A stretch of DNA of 40,461 nt from Sphingobacteriales bacterium (GTDB lineage Bacteria > Bacteroidota > Bacteroidia > AKYH767-A > OLB10), in assembly GCA_021299095.1 (NCBI GenBank), contig JAJTFW010000024.1, positions 1 to 40,461 on the forward strand, in the 5' to 3' direction. The stretch's first letter is position 1. The number at the start of each line of letters is the position of its first letter. Below are positions 1 through 8,703 of the stretch, one piece after another. The notes beneath the pieces were generated by a model. That model was not told the DNA's origin. It saw nothing but the letters and a program-made list of their open reading frames with translations, and made no database searches. The position numbers were made by a program, and so were the translations under genes.

Positions 1-1074
1 GACGAAGAACAATCGGCTTTCAAACATTTTCTGGTGAACCAGCACGGTCCCTTGGGCCTGGGTTGCCGTTACGAGGATTACACTCAAAAGGTCAGGGGTA
101 AAGCCAGGCCAGATCTGGTCGGCAATGGTCAGAATCGAACCATCAATGAAGGTGTCGATTTCATAGAGTTCTTGAGCTGGAATGAAGATGTCGTCACCAC
201 GGAACTCCATACGAATTCCCAGGCGCTGAAAGGTGGTTGGAATGATTCCCAAATGCGACAGCCCCACGTTACGAATCGTGAGTTCGCTTTGGGTCATCGC
301 GGCCAATCCAATGAATGAGCCGACTTCAATCATGTCGGGCAATAGTCTGTGTCGTGTGCCTTTGAGTGATCCTACACCTTCAATGGTCAACAGGTTAGAT
401 CCTATTCCACTAATGCGGGCACCCATTGCATTGAGCATTTTGCACAATTGCTGCAAATAGGGTTCGCAGGCGGCGTTGTATATGGTCGTTGTCCCCTCTG
501 CCATCACTGCAGCCATGACGATATTTGCCGTTCCGGTTACAGAGGCCTCGTCAAGCAGCATATAAGTCCCCTTCAGTTTAGCCGCCTCCACTGTGTAGAA
601 GTTCTCGGTACTGTCAAAGTCGAAGCGGGCTCCGAGCTGCTGGAAACCGATGAAGTGGGTGTCCAGCCGCCTGCGGCCGATTTTGTCGCCGCCGGGTCGT
701 GGAATTGAGGCCTTGCCGTACCGTGCCAACAGCGGACCAACAATCATGATCGAACCCCGAAGCGCCGATCCAAGTTTGGCGAATTCACGGGTGGTCAGGA
801 AGTCCATATTGACATTCCGGGCATTGAACGAGTAGGTATTGGGTGCCAGTCGTTCGGTTTCGACACCCATTTTACCCAGCAGTTCAATCAACTTGATGAC
901 ATCCCGGATTTCAGGTACGTTTTCAAGGACGCAGGTTTCCTCCGTAAGTAGTACGGCACAAAGGACTTGCAAGGCTTCGTTTTTTGCCCCTTGCGGCTCG
1001 ATGCTACCCTCAAGGCGGGTGCCGCCGGTGATTTCGAAGCTTCCGGCTACTGCTGTTGTTGTGTTATCGGCCAC
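1..1074 (-). CDS. murA: MurA, UDP-GlcNAc 1-carboxyvinyltransferase (3' end cut by window)
   Basis: Cytoplasmic enzyme that transfers enolpyruvate from PEP to UDP-GlcNAc, the first committed step of peptidoglycan synthesis. The frame runs open from a GTG at 1074 to the window edge, 358 codons of the roughly 430 usual for the family. Visible family features are the substrate-binding QGAKNEAL segment near residue 27, the catalytic-loop region PRPGGDKIGRRRLDTH around residues 124-139, and PDMIEVGSF further on. The loop residue that is Cys115 in E. coli MurA is Asp here (Asp130 by this start), a replacement known in other lineages to give fosfomycin insensitivity. The GTG start overlaps the end of the DUF4290 gene by 11 bases, suggesting translational coupling in a uvrD-DUF4290-murA transcript. 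No ATG lies in frame nearby. Identity is certain; the exact start is less so. Confidence 0.95.
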   Translation of the reverse strand, partial: MADNTTTAVAGSFEITGGTRLEGSIEPQGAKNEALQVLCAVLLTEETCVLENVPEIRDVIKLIELLGKMGVETERLAPNTYSFNARNVNMDFLTTREFAKLGSALRGSIMIVGPLLARYGKASIPRPGGDKIGRRRLDTHFIGFQQLGARFDFDSTENFYTVEAAKLKGTYMLLDEASVTGTANIVMAAVMAEGTTTIYNAACEPYLQQLCKMLNAMGARISGIGSNLLTIEGVGSLKGTRHRLLPDMIEVGSFIGLAAMTQSELTIRNVGLSHLGIIPTTFQRLGIRMEFRGDDIFIPAQELYEIDTFIDGSILTIADQIWPGFTPDLLSVILVTATQAQGTVLVHQKMFESRLFFV

Positions 1075-1546
1075 GTCCGTATCCGTTGTTTCTTTTTTTC
1101 TTGTTCCGGTTGCCGCGTTTATCAGCCTCTTTCAGGTCGATGAAGCGGTTTGTCAGCTTGACTTCTTCAGAAAGTTCAAGCTTGCCGCTGGAAAATTCTT
1201 TGAGCTGTTCACGGATGACCACATCATCCACAGAGTCGCGGTTCCAGGTGAGGTAACTCATCTTCATAAAATTGGCGATCTGTTCGGTCACCGTTTTGCG
1301 CGTGGGTTCATCCTCGACCTTGGTGGCTTCTTTCACCATTTCCTGAATGATACCTCCATAATGCCGCAACCTGATCTGTTTGTTGGGGTAGGGCATACGC
1401 TCCGGCCTCACATGGGTGAGATCGCGCTCAGGCATTGGAAAAGGCGAATCACAATCGAGTCGGAAGTCCGATATAATGAAAAGATGATCCCATAGTTTGT
1501 GTTTGAAATCGGCATACTCGCGCAATTGGGGGTTGAGTACGGCCAT
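1064..1546 (-). CDS. DUF4290 family protein, N-terminus apparently missing
   Basis: Bacteroidota-restricted family of unknown function. The diagnostic core is clear: LNPQLREYADFKHKLWDHLF, then SDFRLDCDSPFP, IRLRHYGGIIQEM and MSYLTWNRDSVDD, ending in a basic Lys/Arg/Asn-rich tail typical of the family. The first ATG (1546) lies inside the conserved domain. Homologous-looking codons continue upstream in the same frame to about 1620 (HYLCTTELEDREQRTKAAKT) but then run into the end of uvrD with no ATG. The YNT...PEYGR opening expected of this family is absent. Either a non-ATG codon is used (CTG at 1597 or ATT at 1621 are possible) or the 5' end and the spacer to uvrD have been lost. The gene ends 11 bases inside murA. 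The family call is firm; whether the gene is intact is doubtful. Confidence 0.85.
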   Translation of the reverse strand: MAVLNPQLREYADFKHKLWDHLFIISDFRLDCDSPFPMPERDLTHVRPERMPYPNKQIRLRHYGGIIQEMVKEATKVEDEPTRKTVTEQIANFMKMSYLTWNRDSVDDVVIREQLKEFSSGKLELSEEVKLTNRFIDLKEADKRGNRNKKKRNNGYGRGR

Positions 1547-1637
1547 CGCACTAACGATGGTCTTGGCCGCCTTGGTGCGCTGTTCGCGGTCCTCCAGCTC
1601 CGTCGTACAAAGGTAATGAATGAAGCGGAGGGGGGAA

Positions 1638-4046
1638 CTACCCGATGACCCGTAGCTTGGCGAATTTTAGCAGCAGCTGTTTGCTGCCCTGTCCTTCGAA
1701 ATCGATGGTAGCCTTGATGTCTGGGGCGCGTCCTTCGAGTGCGATAACGGTTCCGTTTCCGAACCGCTGGTGTTCGACCCGCATTCCGGCTGCGATTTGT
1801 GAGGGGTCGGTCGCTTCAAAATCGGCGTTTGACTGTACGGGCCTGGCTTGCGTGATGCGGGTGAATCCTTTGGGTGGTGTTGTTCCCCCGCCAGGAGGCT
1901 TGGCGGCTGGAGTCCGGTTTGTTGCCTGTTGCGGTCTTGATTGAGACTGGTTTCCGTAACGTGATCCGAATTGACTTCCACCGCGCGATGGTGTTCGGGT
2001 TCGATCTCCCCATCCACCCCGTTCGTTTTCGTCATCAAATGTGGCCGCAGCCCGCTCCGGCTGTATGTCGAGGCATTCAGGGGCAATTTCATCCAGGAAG
2101 CGGCTCGGTTCGCAGTGAACAAGATTTCCCCAACGAAAACGTGTGGTAGCCATGCTGAGCGTGAGTTTTTGCTCGGCCCTGGTGATGGCGACATAAAATA
2201 ACCGACGTTCTTCTTCGAGCTCGGTCCTGGAATGTACGCTCAATTGCGATGGGAAAAGGTTCTCTTCCATTCCCACAATGTAAACATGCTTGAACTCGAG
2301 CCCTTTTGCACTGTGTACTGTCATCAACGATACCTTGTCACCATCGCCATCTGCATCGTTATCGGCATCAGTGAGTAAAGCGATATCCTGGATGTACAGA
2401 TCCAGTGTACGCAAAGGCGGAAGAGCCATTTCGCCCGAGGGTGCCTCGAGCGGGATCTTGCCGTTCTCGCTGAATTCCCGAATACCATTCAAAAGTTCTT
2501 GCACGTTTTCGTAGTGGCTCACCCCTTCAGGTGTACGGTCGTTGTGCAGTTCGGTCAGCAAGCCCGATGCAGTTGCAATGTGGCTTGCCAATTCATACGC
2601 ACTGTGGTTGGGAAGCATAATGTTCCAGCTGCGGATCATGACGGCGAATTCAGCCACCTTGTCGCGCAAACCGGAGTTGATGCCCCCCTTGAATTCGTGG
2701 ATGTTGTTGATGACTTCCCAAACGGATACTCCGGTCTCGCCGGCCTCTACCACGATGCGGTCCAGTGTAGTCCGGCCAATTCCCCGGGCCGGGTAGTTGA
2801 TGATTCGTTTGAGAGCCTCTTCGTCACCGGGATTAATAGCCAGTCTGAAATAGCCGATGAGGTCTTTAATCTCTTTTCGGTTGTAAAAAGAAACACCTCC
2901 AAAAACGCGGTAGGGGATATTCATCCTACGAAGCGCCTCTTCCATCGAGCGGCTTTGTGCATTCGTACGGTAGAGTATGGCGAAATCGCGCGGCTTCAGG
3001 CGACGGTTCATCTGCTCGTCGAAGATGCTTTGTGCAACCTGCCTGCCTTCTTCGTTGTCGCTAAGTGCACGGATCAGCCGAATACGTTCTCCGTGGTGAT
3101 TGTCGGTCCAGACGTCCTTTTGGAGCTGGTTCTTGTTGTGGGTGATGACGGAGTTGGCCGCCTCGACAATGGTTTTGGTGGATCGGTAGTTCTGCTCCAG
3201 CTTGAATGTGGCCAGCTCGGGGTAGTCCTTTTCGAAATTCAGGATGTTTTGGATGCTCGCTCCGCGAAATGCATAGATGCTCTGCGCATCATCGCCCACC
3301 ACGCAGATGTTGCGGTGCATTGCCGTGAGCTTGCGAACAATCACATACTGGGCATAATTGGTATCCTGAAACTCATCAACCATGAGGTAGCGGAATTTCG
3401 CCTGGTACTTGTACAGCACATCGGGATGTTCGTTGAATAACCTCCAGGTGTTGTACAGGATATCATCGAAATCCATTGCGCCGGCCTTAAAACAGCGCTT
3501 GCTGTAGAGTTCGAAGAGCATGCCCATTTTCGGTTTGCCACTCGAGCGGTCATCACCTGTCAACTCGCTGCTTTCCTGGTATTCAAGCCAGTTGTAGAGG
3601 TTGTTTTTCGCGCTGGAAATCCGATTCAAAACGGCTGAGGGCTTATACACCTTGTCGTCGAGACCCTGTTCCTTCAGGATGTCGCGGATGAGGCCCTTGC
3701 TATCGTCGGTATCGTAAATGGTGAAGTTCTGTTGGTAATTGAGTTTGTCGGCTTCGGCACGAAGTATTCGGGCAAAAACGGAGTGGAATGTACCCATCCA
3801 CAGGTTTCGCGCTTCGTTGCCGGCAACACGCATGATACGCTCTTTCATTTCCCGCGCAGCCTTGTTGGTGAAGGTCAGTGCGAGGATGCTAAAGGGGTCG
3901 TTGCCCTGTTCAATAAGGTGGGCGATACGGAAAGTGAGGACACGGGTTTTTCCCGATCCTGCACCTGCGATGATCATGACAGGGCCATCGGTGTGTACAG
4001 CCGCCTGGCGCTGCACTTCATTCAATTGGTCGAGGTACGTGTTCAT
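1638..4046 (-). CDS. uvrD: UvrD/PcrA-type superfamily 1 DNA helicase
   Basis: ATP-dependent 3'-5' helicase of repair and replication restart, cytoplasmic, 802 residues. Helicase motifs follow in order: Walker A GAGSGKT at residues 28-34, the TFTNKAAREMKERI motif, Walker B VDEFQDTN, motif III VGDDAQSIYAFRGA, the LEQNYRST motif, and VSLMTVHSAKGLEF with FYVAITRAEQKL in the C-terminal half. A Gly/Gln/Arg-rich linker precedes a small Tudor-like tail (MRVEHQRFGNGTV...) ending KFAKLRVIG, usual for PcrA/UvrD. The start is ATG 4046; an adjacent GTG at 4049 is the alternative. Only about 7 bases separate the promoter-like TACATTTG box from this ATG, so the message may be leaderless. It is divergent from the lysyl-oxidase gene. 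PcrA and UvrD cannot be told apart here. Confidence 0.96.
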   Translation of the reverse strand: MNTYLDQLNEVQRQAAVHTDGPVMIIAGAGSGKTRVLTFRIAHLIEQGNDPFSILALTFTNKAAREMKERIMRVAGNEARNLWMGTFHSVFARILRAEADKLNYQQNFTIYDTDDSKGLIRDILKEQGLDDKVYKPSAVLNRISSAKNNLYNWLEYQESSELTGDDRSSGKPKMGMLFELYSKRCFKAGAMDFDDILYNTWRLFNEHPDVLYKYQAKFRYLMVDEFQDTNYAQYVIVRKLTAMHRNICVVGDDAQSIYAFRGASIQNILNFEKDYPELATFKLEQNYRSTKTIVEAANSVITHNKNQLQKDVWTDNHHGERIRLIRALSDNEEGRQVAQSIFDEQMNRRLKPRDFAILYRTNAQSRSMEEALRRMNIPYRVFGGVSFYNRKEIKDLIGYFRLAINPGDEEALKRIINYPARGIGRTTLDRIVVEAGETGVSVWEVINNIHEFKGGINSGLRDKVAEFAVMIRSWNIMLPNHSAYELASHIATASGLLTELHNDRTPEGVSHYENVQELLNGIREFSENGKIPLEAPSGEMALPPLRTLDLYIQDIALLTDADNDADGDGDKVSLMTVHSAKGLEFKHVYIVGMEENLFPSQLSVHSRTELEEERRLFYVAITRAEQKLTLSMATTRFRWGNLVHCEPSRFLDEIAPECLDIQPERAAATFDDENERGGWGDRTRTPSRGGSQFGSRYGNQSQSRPQQATNRTPAAKPPGGGTTPPKGFTRITQARPVQSNADFEATDPSQIAAGMRVEHQRFGNGTVIALEGRAPDIKATIDFEGQGSKQLLLKFAKLRVIG

Positions 4047-4053
4047 CACTCTG

Positions 4054-4061
4054 CAAATGTA
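4054..4061 (-). promoter_or_regulatory. TAnnTTTG promoter box for uvrD
   Basis: TACATTTG on the minus strand matches the Bacteroidota -7 consensus TAnnTTTG exactly and ends 7 bases before the uvrD ATG. No convincing TTG-type -33 element is visible at the usual 19-21 base spacing. Transcription would begin at or beside the start codon. Confidence 0.5.
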
Positions 4062-4194
4062 GCGGTTGGCCTGTGAGGATTCATGCTTTTTCTGTTCCGC
4101 TTTTCAAATGTTGAAAAACTTATGCAGTACATTCATGCTCAGCACCGGTAGTCATTTTTAAACGGATAAAAACCCGGATGCCCGCCCAAAAGCG

Positions 4195-4202
4195 TACTTT
4201 TA
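4195..4202 (+). promoter_or_regulatory. probable -7 promoter box for the lysyl-oxidase gene
   Basis: TACTTTTA, one mismatch from TAnnTTTG, lies 27 bases before the ATG at 4230. The divergent 4047-4229 spacer holds no gene and would carry both promoters. No clear -33 element is visible. Confidence 0.35.
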
Positions 4203-4229
4203 TCATTCCACCCAAAATACATCTATGCC

Positions 4230-6605
4230 ATGCGTAAACTTCTGTTGATTTTGGCCCTTTCACTGGCCGGTCTGCTGAATGTCAGTGCCCAATGTCCATC
4301 CGGATTTTCCGAATTGATTGTTTTTATTCAGCCCGATGATTACCCAAATGAGACATCATGGACATTAAGAGATATCAATGGCAATTTGATTGGCAGTGGA
4401 GGATATGTCGGTGATACGCTCTGTGTGGCCGATTCAACCTGTCTGATCTTCGAAATCAAAGACAGTTACGGTGATGGCATCTGCTGCGGCTTTGGAACCG
4501 GTTTTTACAATGTAACACTCAATGGTGTCCTGCAGGCGACAGGTGGCCAGTTTACCTACAATGAAGTTTCTTACTTGGGATGCCCTCAGGGTAGTCATTG
4601 CAGCGATAGTTTTACCGCACTGGAGGACTCTGCATTCTCCTGTGTTGGCCCCAGCACCTGGTATGAGTTTGTTCCCGATAGTACCGGGACCTACACGGTA
4701 TCCACGTGTTTTCCTTCGAATACATGTGATACCCGCATCTGGATTTACGACCACTGCAACAACCTGGTATGGAATTCAACCAACATCGGTACGATCTTTT
4801 ATAACAACAATGATTCGACATGTGCTCCTAATTCCAGCATCGAAGCCGGTCTTCAGGCCGGGCAAACCTATTACATCCGCATCGGCGGCGATTCAACATG
4901 TTTCGGGCAGTCTATAGCCTGGAATCTGGTTTATGCCGGACCAATGAGCGGTTGTATGGACCCCGCTGCATGCAATTACAATCCCCTGGCAATCATTCCG
5001 GGTGGTACATGCATTTACCCTGGCGATCCCTTGTGTACGAGTGGTCCCGACCTGGTTGTGGATCAGGTAGAGCTTCAGACTACTCTGAGCCTAGGTACTG
5101 TGAACGGAAACGATGCCTGCTTGATCGGTGAGGGATGTCTTACAGGCTATGGGCAGCGTCAGGTTGTCAATTTTAGTACACGTATCGCGAACATCGGCGA
5201 TGCCGATTACTATATCGGTCAGCCCCAGACCGGAAATCAATTCGTGTTTGATCAGTGTCACGGCCACTGGCACTACGCCGGTTACGCTCGTTACGATTTG
5301 TATGATTCACTCGGTGTTCCTCTGCAGGCCGGTTTCAAGAATGGTTTTTGTGTAATGGATCTGCAGTGTTTTGGCGGTCAGGCAAAATACGGGTGTAGCA
5401 ACATGGGTATTTCCGCCTCTTGTGCCGATATATACGGAGCGGGTTTGGCCTGTCAGTGGATCGATATCACGAATGTTCCTGCCGGTCGCTACACCTTGGT
5501 GGTGCGTGTAAACTGGGACGAAACCCCCGATAAGAATGGCCGGGTGGAACAACGGTTCGACAACAATGTGGCCTCCGTTTGCCTTGATATTACCCGTAAT
5601 GCTCAAAATGTTCCTGCATACACGTTGCTGAGCAATTGTCCTCCGCTAGTCGACTGCCTGGGAGATACCTTCGGTCTTGCAACCTATGATTGTATGGGCG
5701 TTTGCAATGGTCCACGTGTGCGTGGTGATATCGATATCGATGCCGATCGTGATAATGCGGATGTACTTCAGTATATGCAGGAGATCGTGGGTCAGCAGCC
5801 TTCTATGTCTTGCAAGGATGTGAATGGCGATGGAATTTTGACCGTAACGGACGCCGACTTGGTCAATGCCTGTGTGCGGTTTACATCGGGTGTACACGCG
5901 CATCCCGGAGGAACCCAGAACACCCACCGCCACTGCGAATTTCCTTACAACATCATCAATATCAACGATACGGTTGTGCTTGGTCTTGCCCAGGTAAACA
6001 CCACCGCGCAATGGCTTGATGTGACGCTGCGGAATCGCAACGGCAATCTGATGGCGGTTGATTTCGGATTAACCGGTGTGCAAATCGATTCGGTGGTCAG
6101 TCTGATTGCCGGGTTTCAGCCCGTTATTCGGTGGGATGCCACTACCGGGCGGATTGCCCTGCTCGACACCAGTGGAGCGAGCCTTGTGAAGAATATGATT
6201 CCCGTTGCCTTTCTTAGGGTGTATTACCAAAACCTTACCTCCAATACCATCTGTTTGAGCAACGCCTCTTTTGTTGCTGTGAATGGAAACGATGAGGAGA
6301 CCATCACCCAGGTTCAGAATGGTTGTGTCACGGTTACAGGCATCAATATCCAGTATCAGAGTGATTTCATCAGCGTATTCCCGAACCCCACGCCTGGTCT
6401 ATTTAGGATTACGACAGGGATGCTCAATGGCATGGATGCCCAAGTCAGCATTTGTGATGCTATGGGACGTGAGTTGTTTCGTGTGAACACCACATTCGGG
6501 ACCGAAGGAGTATTGGCCGACCTGACTGCCTATCCGACGGGAATTTATCTTGTTCGTGTACATACCGCACAACTTGATTTAACCAATCGAATTGTGCGTT
6601 GGTGA
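4230..6605 (+). CDS. Secreted lysyl-oxidase-domain protein with T9SS type A sorting tail
   Basis: 791 residues. Residues 1-21 form a signal peptide cut near VSAQ. A Cys-rich N-terminal region (about 22-265) of beta-sandwich type follows, with the Asp/Gly-rich KDSYGDGICCGFGTGFYNV. A lysyl-oxidase domain spans about 275-455. It has the copper motif CHGHWH (His344, His346, His348), Lys370 in AGFKNGFCVMD, and Tyr402 in SCADIYGAGLACQWIDIT, matching the copper histidines and the Lys/Tyr pair that form the LTQ cofactor in animal LOX (Lys320 and Tyr355 in human). Next is a dockerin-like Ca-binding segment (DIDADRDNADV and DVNGDGILTVTDAD, about 501-545), a cohesin-like beta domain (about 575-700), and a T9SS tail with FPNPTPGLFRI and GIYLVRV. 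Predicted role: extracellular copper amine oxidase acting on lysine side chains or amines. The domain call is strong; the substrate is unknown. Confidence 0.88.
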   Translation: MRKLLLILALSLAGLLNVSAQCPSGFSELIVFIQPDDYPNETSWTLRDINGNLIGSGGYVGDTLCVADSTCLIFEIKDSYGDGICCGFGTGFYNVTLNGVLQATGGQFTYNEVSYLGCPQGSHCSDSFTALEDSAFSCVGPSTWYEFVPDSTGTYTVSTCFPSNTCDTRIWIYDHCNNLVWNSTNIGTIFYNNNDSTCAPNSSIEAGLQAGQTYYIRIGGDSTCFGQSIAWNLVYAGPMSGCMDPAACNYNPLAIIPGGTCIYPGDPLCTSGPDLVVDQVELQTTLSLGTVNGNDACLIGEGCLTGYGQRQVVNFSTRIANIGDADYYIGQPQTGNQFVFDQCHGHWHYAGYARYDLYDSLGVPLQAGFKNGFCVMDLQCFGGQAKYGCSNMGISASCADIYGAGLACQWIDITNVPAGRYTLVVRVNWDETPDKNGRVEQRFDNNVASVCLDITRNAQNVPAYTLLSNCPPLVDCLGDTFGLATYDCMGVCNGPRVRGDIDIDADRDNADVLQYMQEIVGQQPSMSCKDVNGDGILTVTDADLVNACVRFTSGVHAHPGGTQNTHRHCEFPYNIININDTVVLGLAQVNTTAQWLDVTLRNRNGNLMAVDFGLTGVQIDSVVSLIAGFQPVIRWDATTGRIALLDTSGASLVKNMIPVAFLRVYYQNLTSNTICLSNASFVAVNGNDEETITQVQNGCVTVTGINIQYQSDFISVFPNPTPGLFRITTGMLNGMDAQVSICDAMGRELFRVNTTFGTEGVLADLTAYPTGIYLVRVHTAQLDLTNRIVRW

Positions 6606-6622
6606 TGGATGCTGACTAAATG

Positions 6623-6658
6623 AAAAAAGCGCAGGACTCGTGTTCTGCGCTTTTTTTT
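6623..6658. terminator. bidirectional rho-independent terminator
   Basis: Stem GCGCAG / CTGCGC extended by an A-run on the left and a T-run on the right (AAAAAAGCGCAG ... CTGCGCTTTTTT), loop about 10 bases. It sits between the convergent lysyl-oxidase and hutU genes and can serve both strands. Confidence 0.88.
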
Positions 6659-6672
6659 ATGGCCGTGTCGAA

Positions 6673-8349
6673 TCAGCTGAGCCGCTCGCGGATATCGAGT
6701 CGGTGTTTTCTAGCTGTATCCTGTGCGATATCGTATCCGGCATCCATGTGTCTGATTACACCCATGGCCGGATCGTTGTGGAGAACGCGTTTCAAGCGAC
6801 GGGCGGCATCATCCGTTCCGTCTGCAACAATCACCATTCCTGAATGAATGGAGTAACCCATACCAACTCCACCACCATGGTGCAGGCTGACCCACGAGGC
6901 ACCACCTGCGGTGTTGATCAATGCGTTCAGGATTGGCCAGTCAGCAACAGCATCGGATCCGTCCAGCATGGCCTCCGTTTCCCGGTTCGGGCTCGCTACG
7001 GATCCTGTATCCAGGTGGTCTCTTCCAATCACAATTGGGGCTTTAACCTTGCCGCTGCGCACCAATTCATTGAAGAGTAGTCCGGCTTTTTCACGATCAC
7101 CCTGCCCGATCCAGCAGATACGCGCAGGTAAACCTTGGAAAGCGATGCGCTCCTGAGCCATGCGGATCCAACGGTGCAACCCCTCATCTTCGGGGAACAA
7201 TTGAAGTATGGCCTCATCTGTAACCCGAATGTCTTCGGGATCTCCGCTGAGTGCAGCCCAGCGGAAAGGGCCTTTTCCTTCGCAGAACAAGGGGCGGATA
7301 TAGGCCGGCACGAATCCAGGAAAATCAAATGCATTTTTAACACCGCGTTCCAGTGCTCTGCCACGCAGGTTGTTGCCGTAATCGAAGGTGATGGCTCCTT
7401 TTTGCTGCAATTCCAGCATCAGGCGTACATGTTCCGCCATTGAGTCGTACGACATTTCAATGTATCGGTCGGGGTTCTGTTCGCGCAACACATTGGCTTC
7501 TTCTACGCTCAATCCTTCCGGTATATAACCGATCAAAGGATCGTGGGCTGAGGTCTGGTCGGTGAGCACGTCAGGAGTGATGCCGCGATCCAACAACCGA
7601 CGAAGCAATTGTACAGCGGTGCAGATCACACCAATGGATTTGTTTTCTCCTTTGCGTTTGAACTCCAGCGCCAGGTCGATGGCTTTGTCTATGTCGCGTT
7701 CAACATAATCGAGGTAACGGGTTTCGATGCGTTTTTGTGCACGCCATTCTTCCACCTCGGCCGCAAGGCAAACACCCTCCGCCATGGTGACGGCGAGCGG
7801 CTGCGCTCCGCCCATACCTCCGAGTCCTGCAGTGACGCTCAGTGTACCCTTAAGAGTCCCGCCGAAATGCTTTCGCGCAACCGCGTTGAAAGTTTCATAG
7901 GTCCCCTGCACAATGCCTTGTGATCCGATGTAAATCCAAGAGCCAGCAGTCATCTGTCCATACATCATCAGCCCTTTCTTCTCCAACTCATCAAATACTT
8001 CCCAGGTAGCCCACTTAGGCACCAGTTGTGAGTTACTGAGAATAACGCGCGGTGCATCCTTGTGGGATGGAAGTATGGCAACAGGTTTTCCGCTTTGAAT
8101 CAACAGGGTTTCATCATCGTTGAGGTCTTTCAGTGCCTTTACAATCAAGTGGAAGGATTCCACATTTCGTGCTGCCTTTCCACGTCCACCATAAACGATG
8201 AGGTCTTCTGGACGTTCGGCAACCTCAGGGTCGAGGTTGTTATGAAGCATACGCAAGGCGGCTTCCTGAACCCAGCCTTTGCAGTTCAGGGTATTACCGG
8301 TCGGTGTTTTGGTCTTGTTAAGATCCAGTTTTTGGGCGGAAATTTCCAT
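6673..8349 (-). CDS. hutU: Urocanate hydratase (urocanase)
   Basis: Converts urocanate to imidazolonepropionate, second step of histidine degradation, using tightly bound NAD+ as electrophile; cytoplasmic. The 558-residue length is standard. Visible features are [10 protein letters not shown] near residue 53, the NAD-binding GLGGMGGAQ at 175-183, [16 protein letters not shown] near 264, and the conserved active-site Cys412 in [18 protein letters not shown]. The C-terminus carries [16 protein letters not shown] and HMDAGYDIA. No other hut gene (hutH, hutI, hutG) is nearby, so the pathway would have to be completed elsewhere in the genome. The DUF5522 gene lies 52 bases upstream on the same strand and may be co-transcribed. 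Confidence 0.97.
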   Translation of the reverse strand: MEISAQKLDLNKTKTPTGNTLNCKGWVQEAALRMLHNNLDPEVAERPEDLIVYGGRGKAARNVESFHLIVKALKDLNDDETLLIQSGKPVAILPSHKDAPRVILSNSQLVPKWATWEVFDELEKKGLMMYGQMTAGSWIYIGSQGIVQGTYETFNAVARKHFGGTLKGTLSVTAGLGGMGGAQPLAVTMAEGVCLAAEVEEWRAQKRIETRYLDYVERDIDKAIDLALEFKRKGENKSIGVICTAVQLLRRLLDRGITPDVLTDQTSAHDPLIGYIPEGLSVEEANVLREQNPDRYIEMSYDSMAEHVRLMLELQQKGAITFDYGNNLRGRALERGVKNAFDFPGFVPAYIRPLFCEGKGPFRWAALSGDPEDIRVTDEAILQLFPEDEGLHRWIRMAQERIAFQGLPARICWIGQGDREKAGLLFNELVRSGKVKAPIVIGRDHLDTGSVASPNRETEAMLDGSDAVADWPILNALINTAGGASWVSLHHGGGVGMGYSIHSGMVIVADGTDDAARRLKRVLHNDPAMGVIRHMDAGYDIAQDTARKHRLDIRERLS

Positions 8350-8401
8350 GGGTCGAATGAATGCACGAAGGTAGGATTTGCCAGCCGAGGTGTGGCGGGT
8401 T

Positions 8402-8587
8402 TCAGCCTTGTTTTGGGAGCTGATTCACTTTTTGGGCCTCTGTTTTTTTCTGTTCCTTCCAGGGGCAGTGTTTACAGCCGCTCTGGCAACAATAGCCCCG
8501 TTTGAGGTGGTACTTTTCCGTAAAGACGAGAAAACCATCTTCGGTCATGTAATAATCCTCTTTGTCGAACTTGTCTGTAAAAGCCAT
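8402..8587 (-). CDS. DUF5522 family small Cys-rich protein
   Basis: 61-residue protein starting [19 protein letters not shown]. The signature [20 protein letters not shown] followed by [11 protein letters not shown] matches the small DUF5522 family, which has a four-cysteine cluster likely to bind a metal; function unknown. The internal ATG at 8587 is chosen because an upstream in-frame extension to 8692 has no family similarity. It lies upstream of hutU on the same strand and is divergent from the DUF3332 gene. Confidence 0.82.
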   Translation of the reverse strand: MAFTDKFDKEDYYMTEDGFLVFTEKYHLKRGYCCQSGCKHCPWKEQKKTEAQKVNQLPKQG

Positions 8588-8703
8588 CGGTGAAATATAC
8601 TGCGAACGAAGCGGATTTGTTGAAATCCCTGTGTATCGATTGTGGAAGAACAAGATTCCATACACCGGGCTTGGAAGTAGCTTTGTTATCAAACAAAGCG
8701 TCT

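Noticed and set aside
839-1495. A 218-codon plus-strand reading
   Set aside because: Lies antisense to murA and the DUF4290 gene; both of those have clear family motifs, this has none.
2499-3440. A 313-codon reading on the plus strand opposite uvrD
   Set aside because: It is the antisense shadow of intact helicase coding sequence, with no recognisable motifs.
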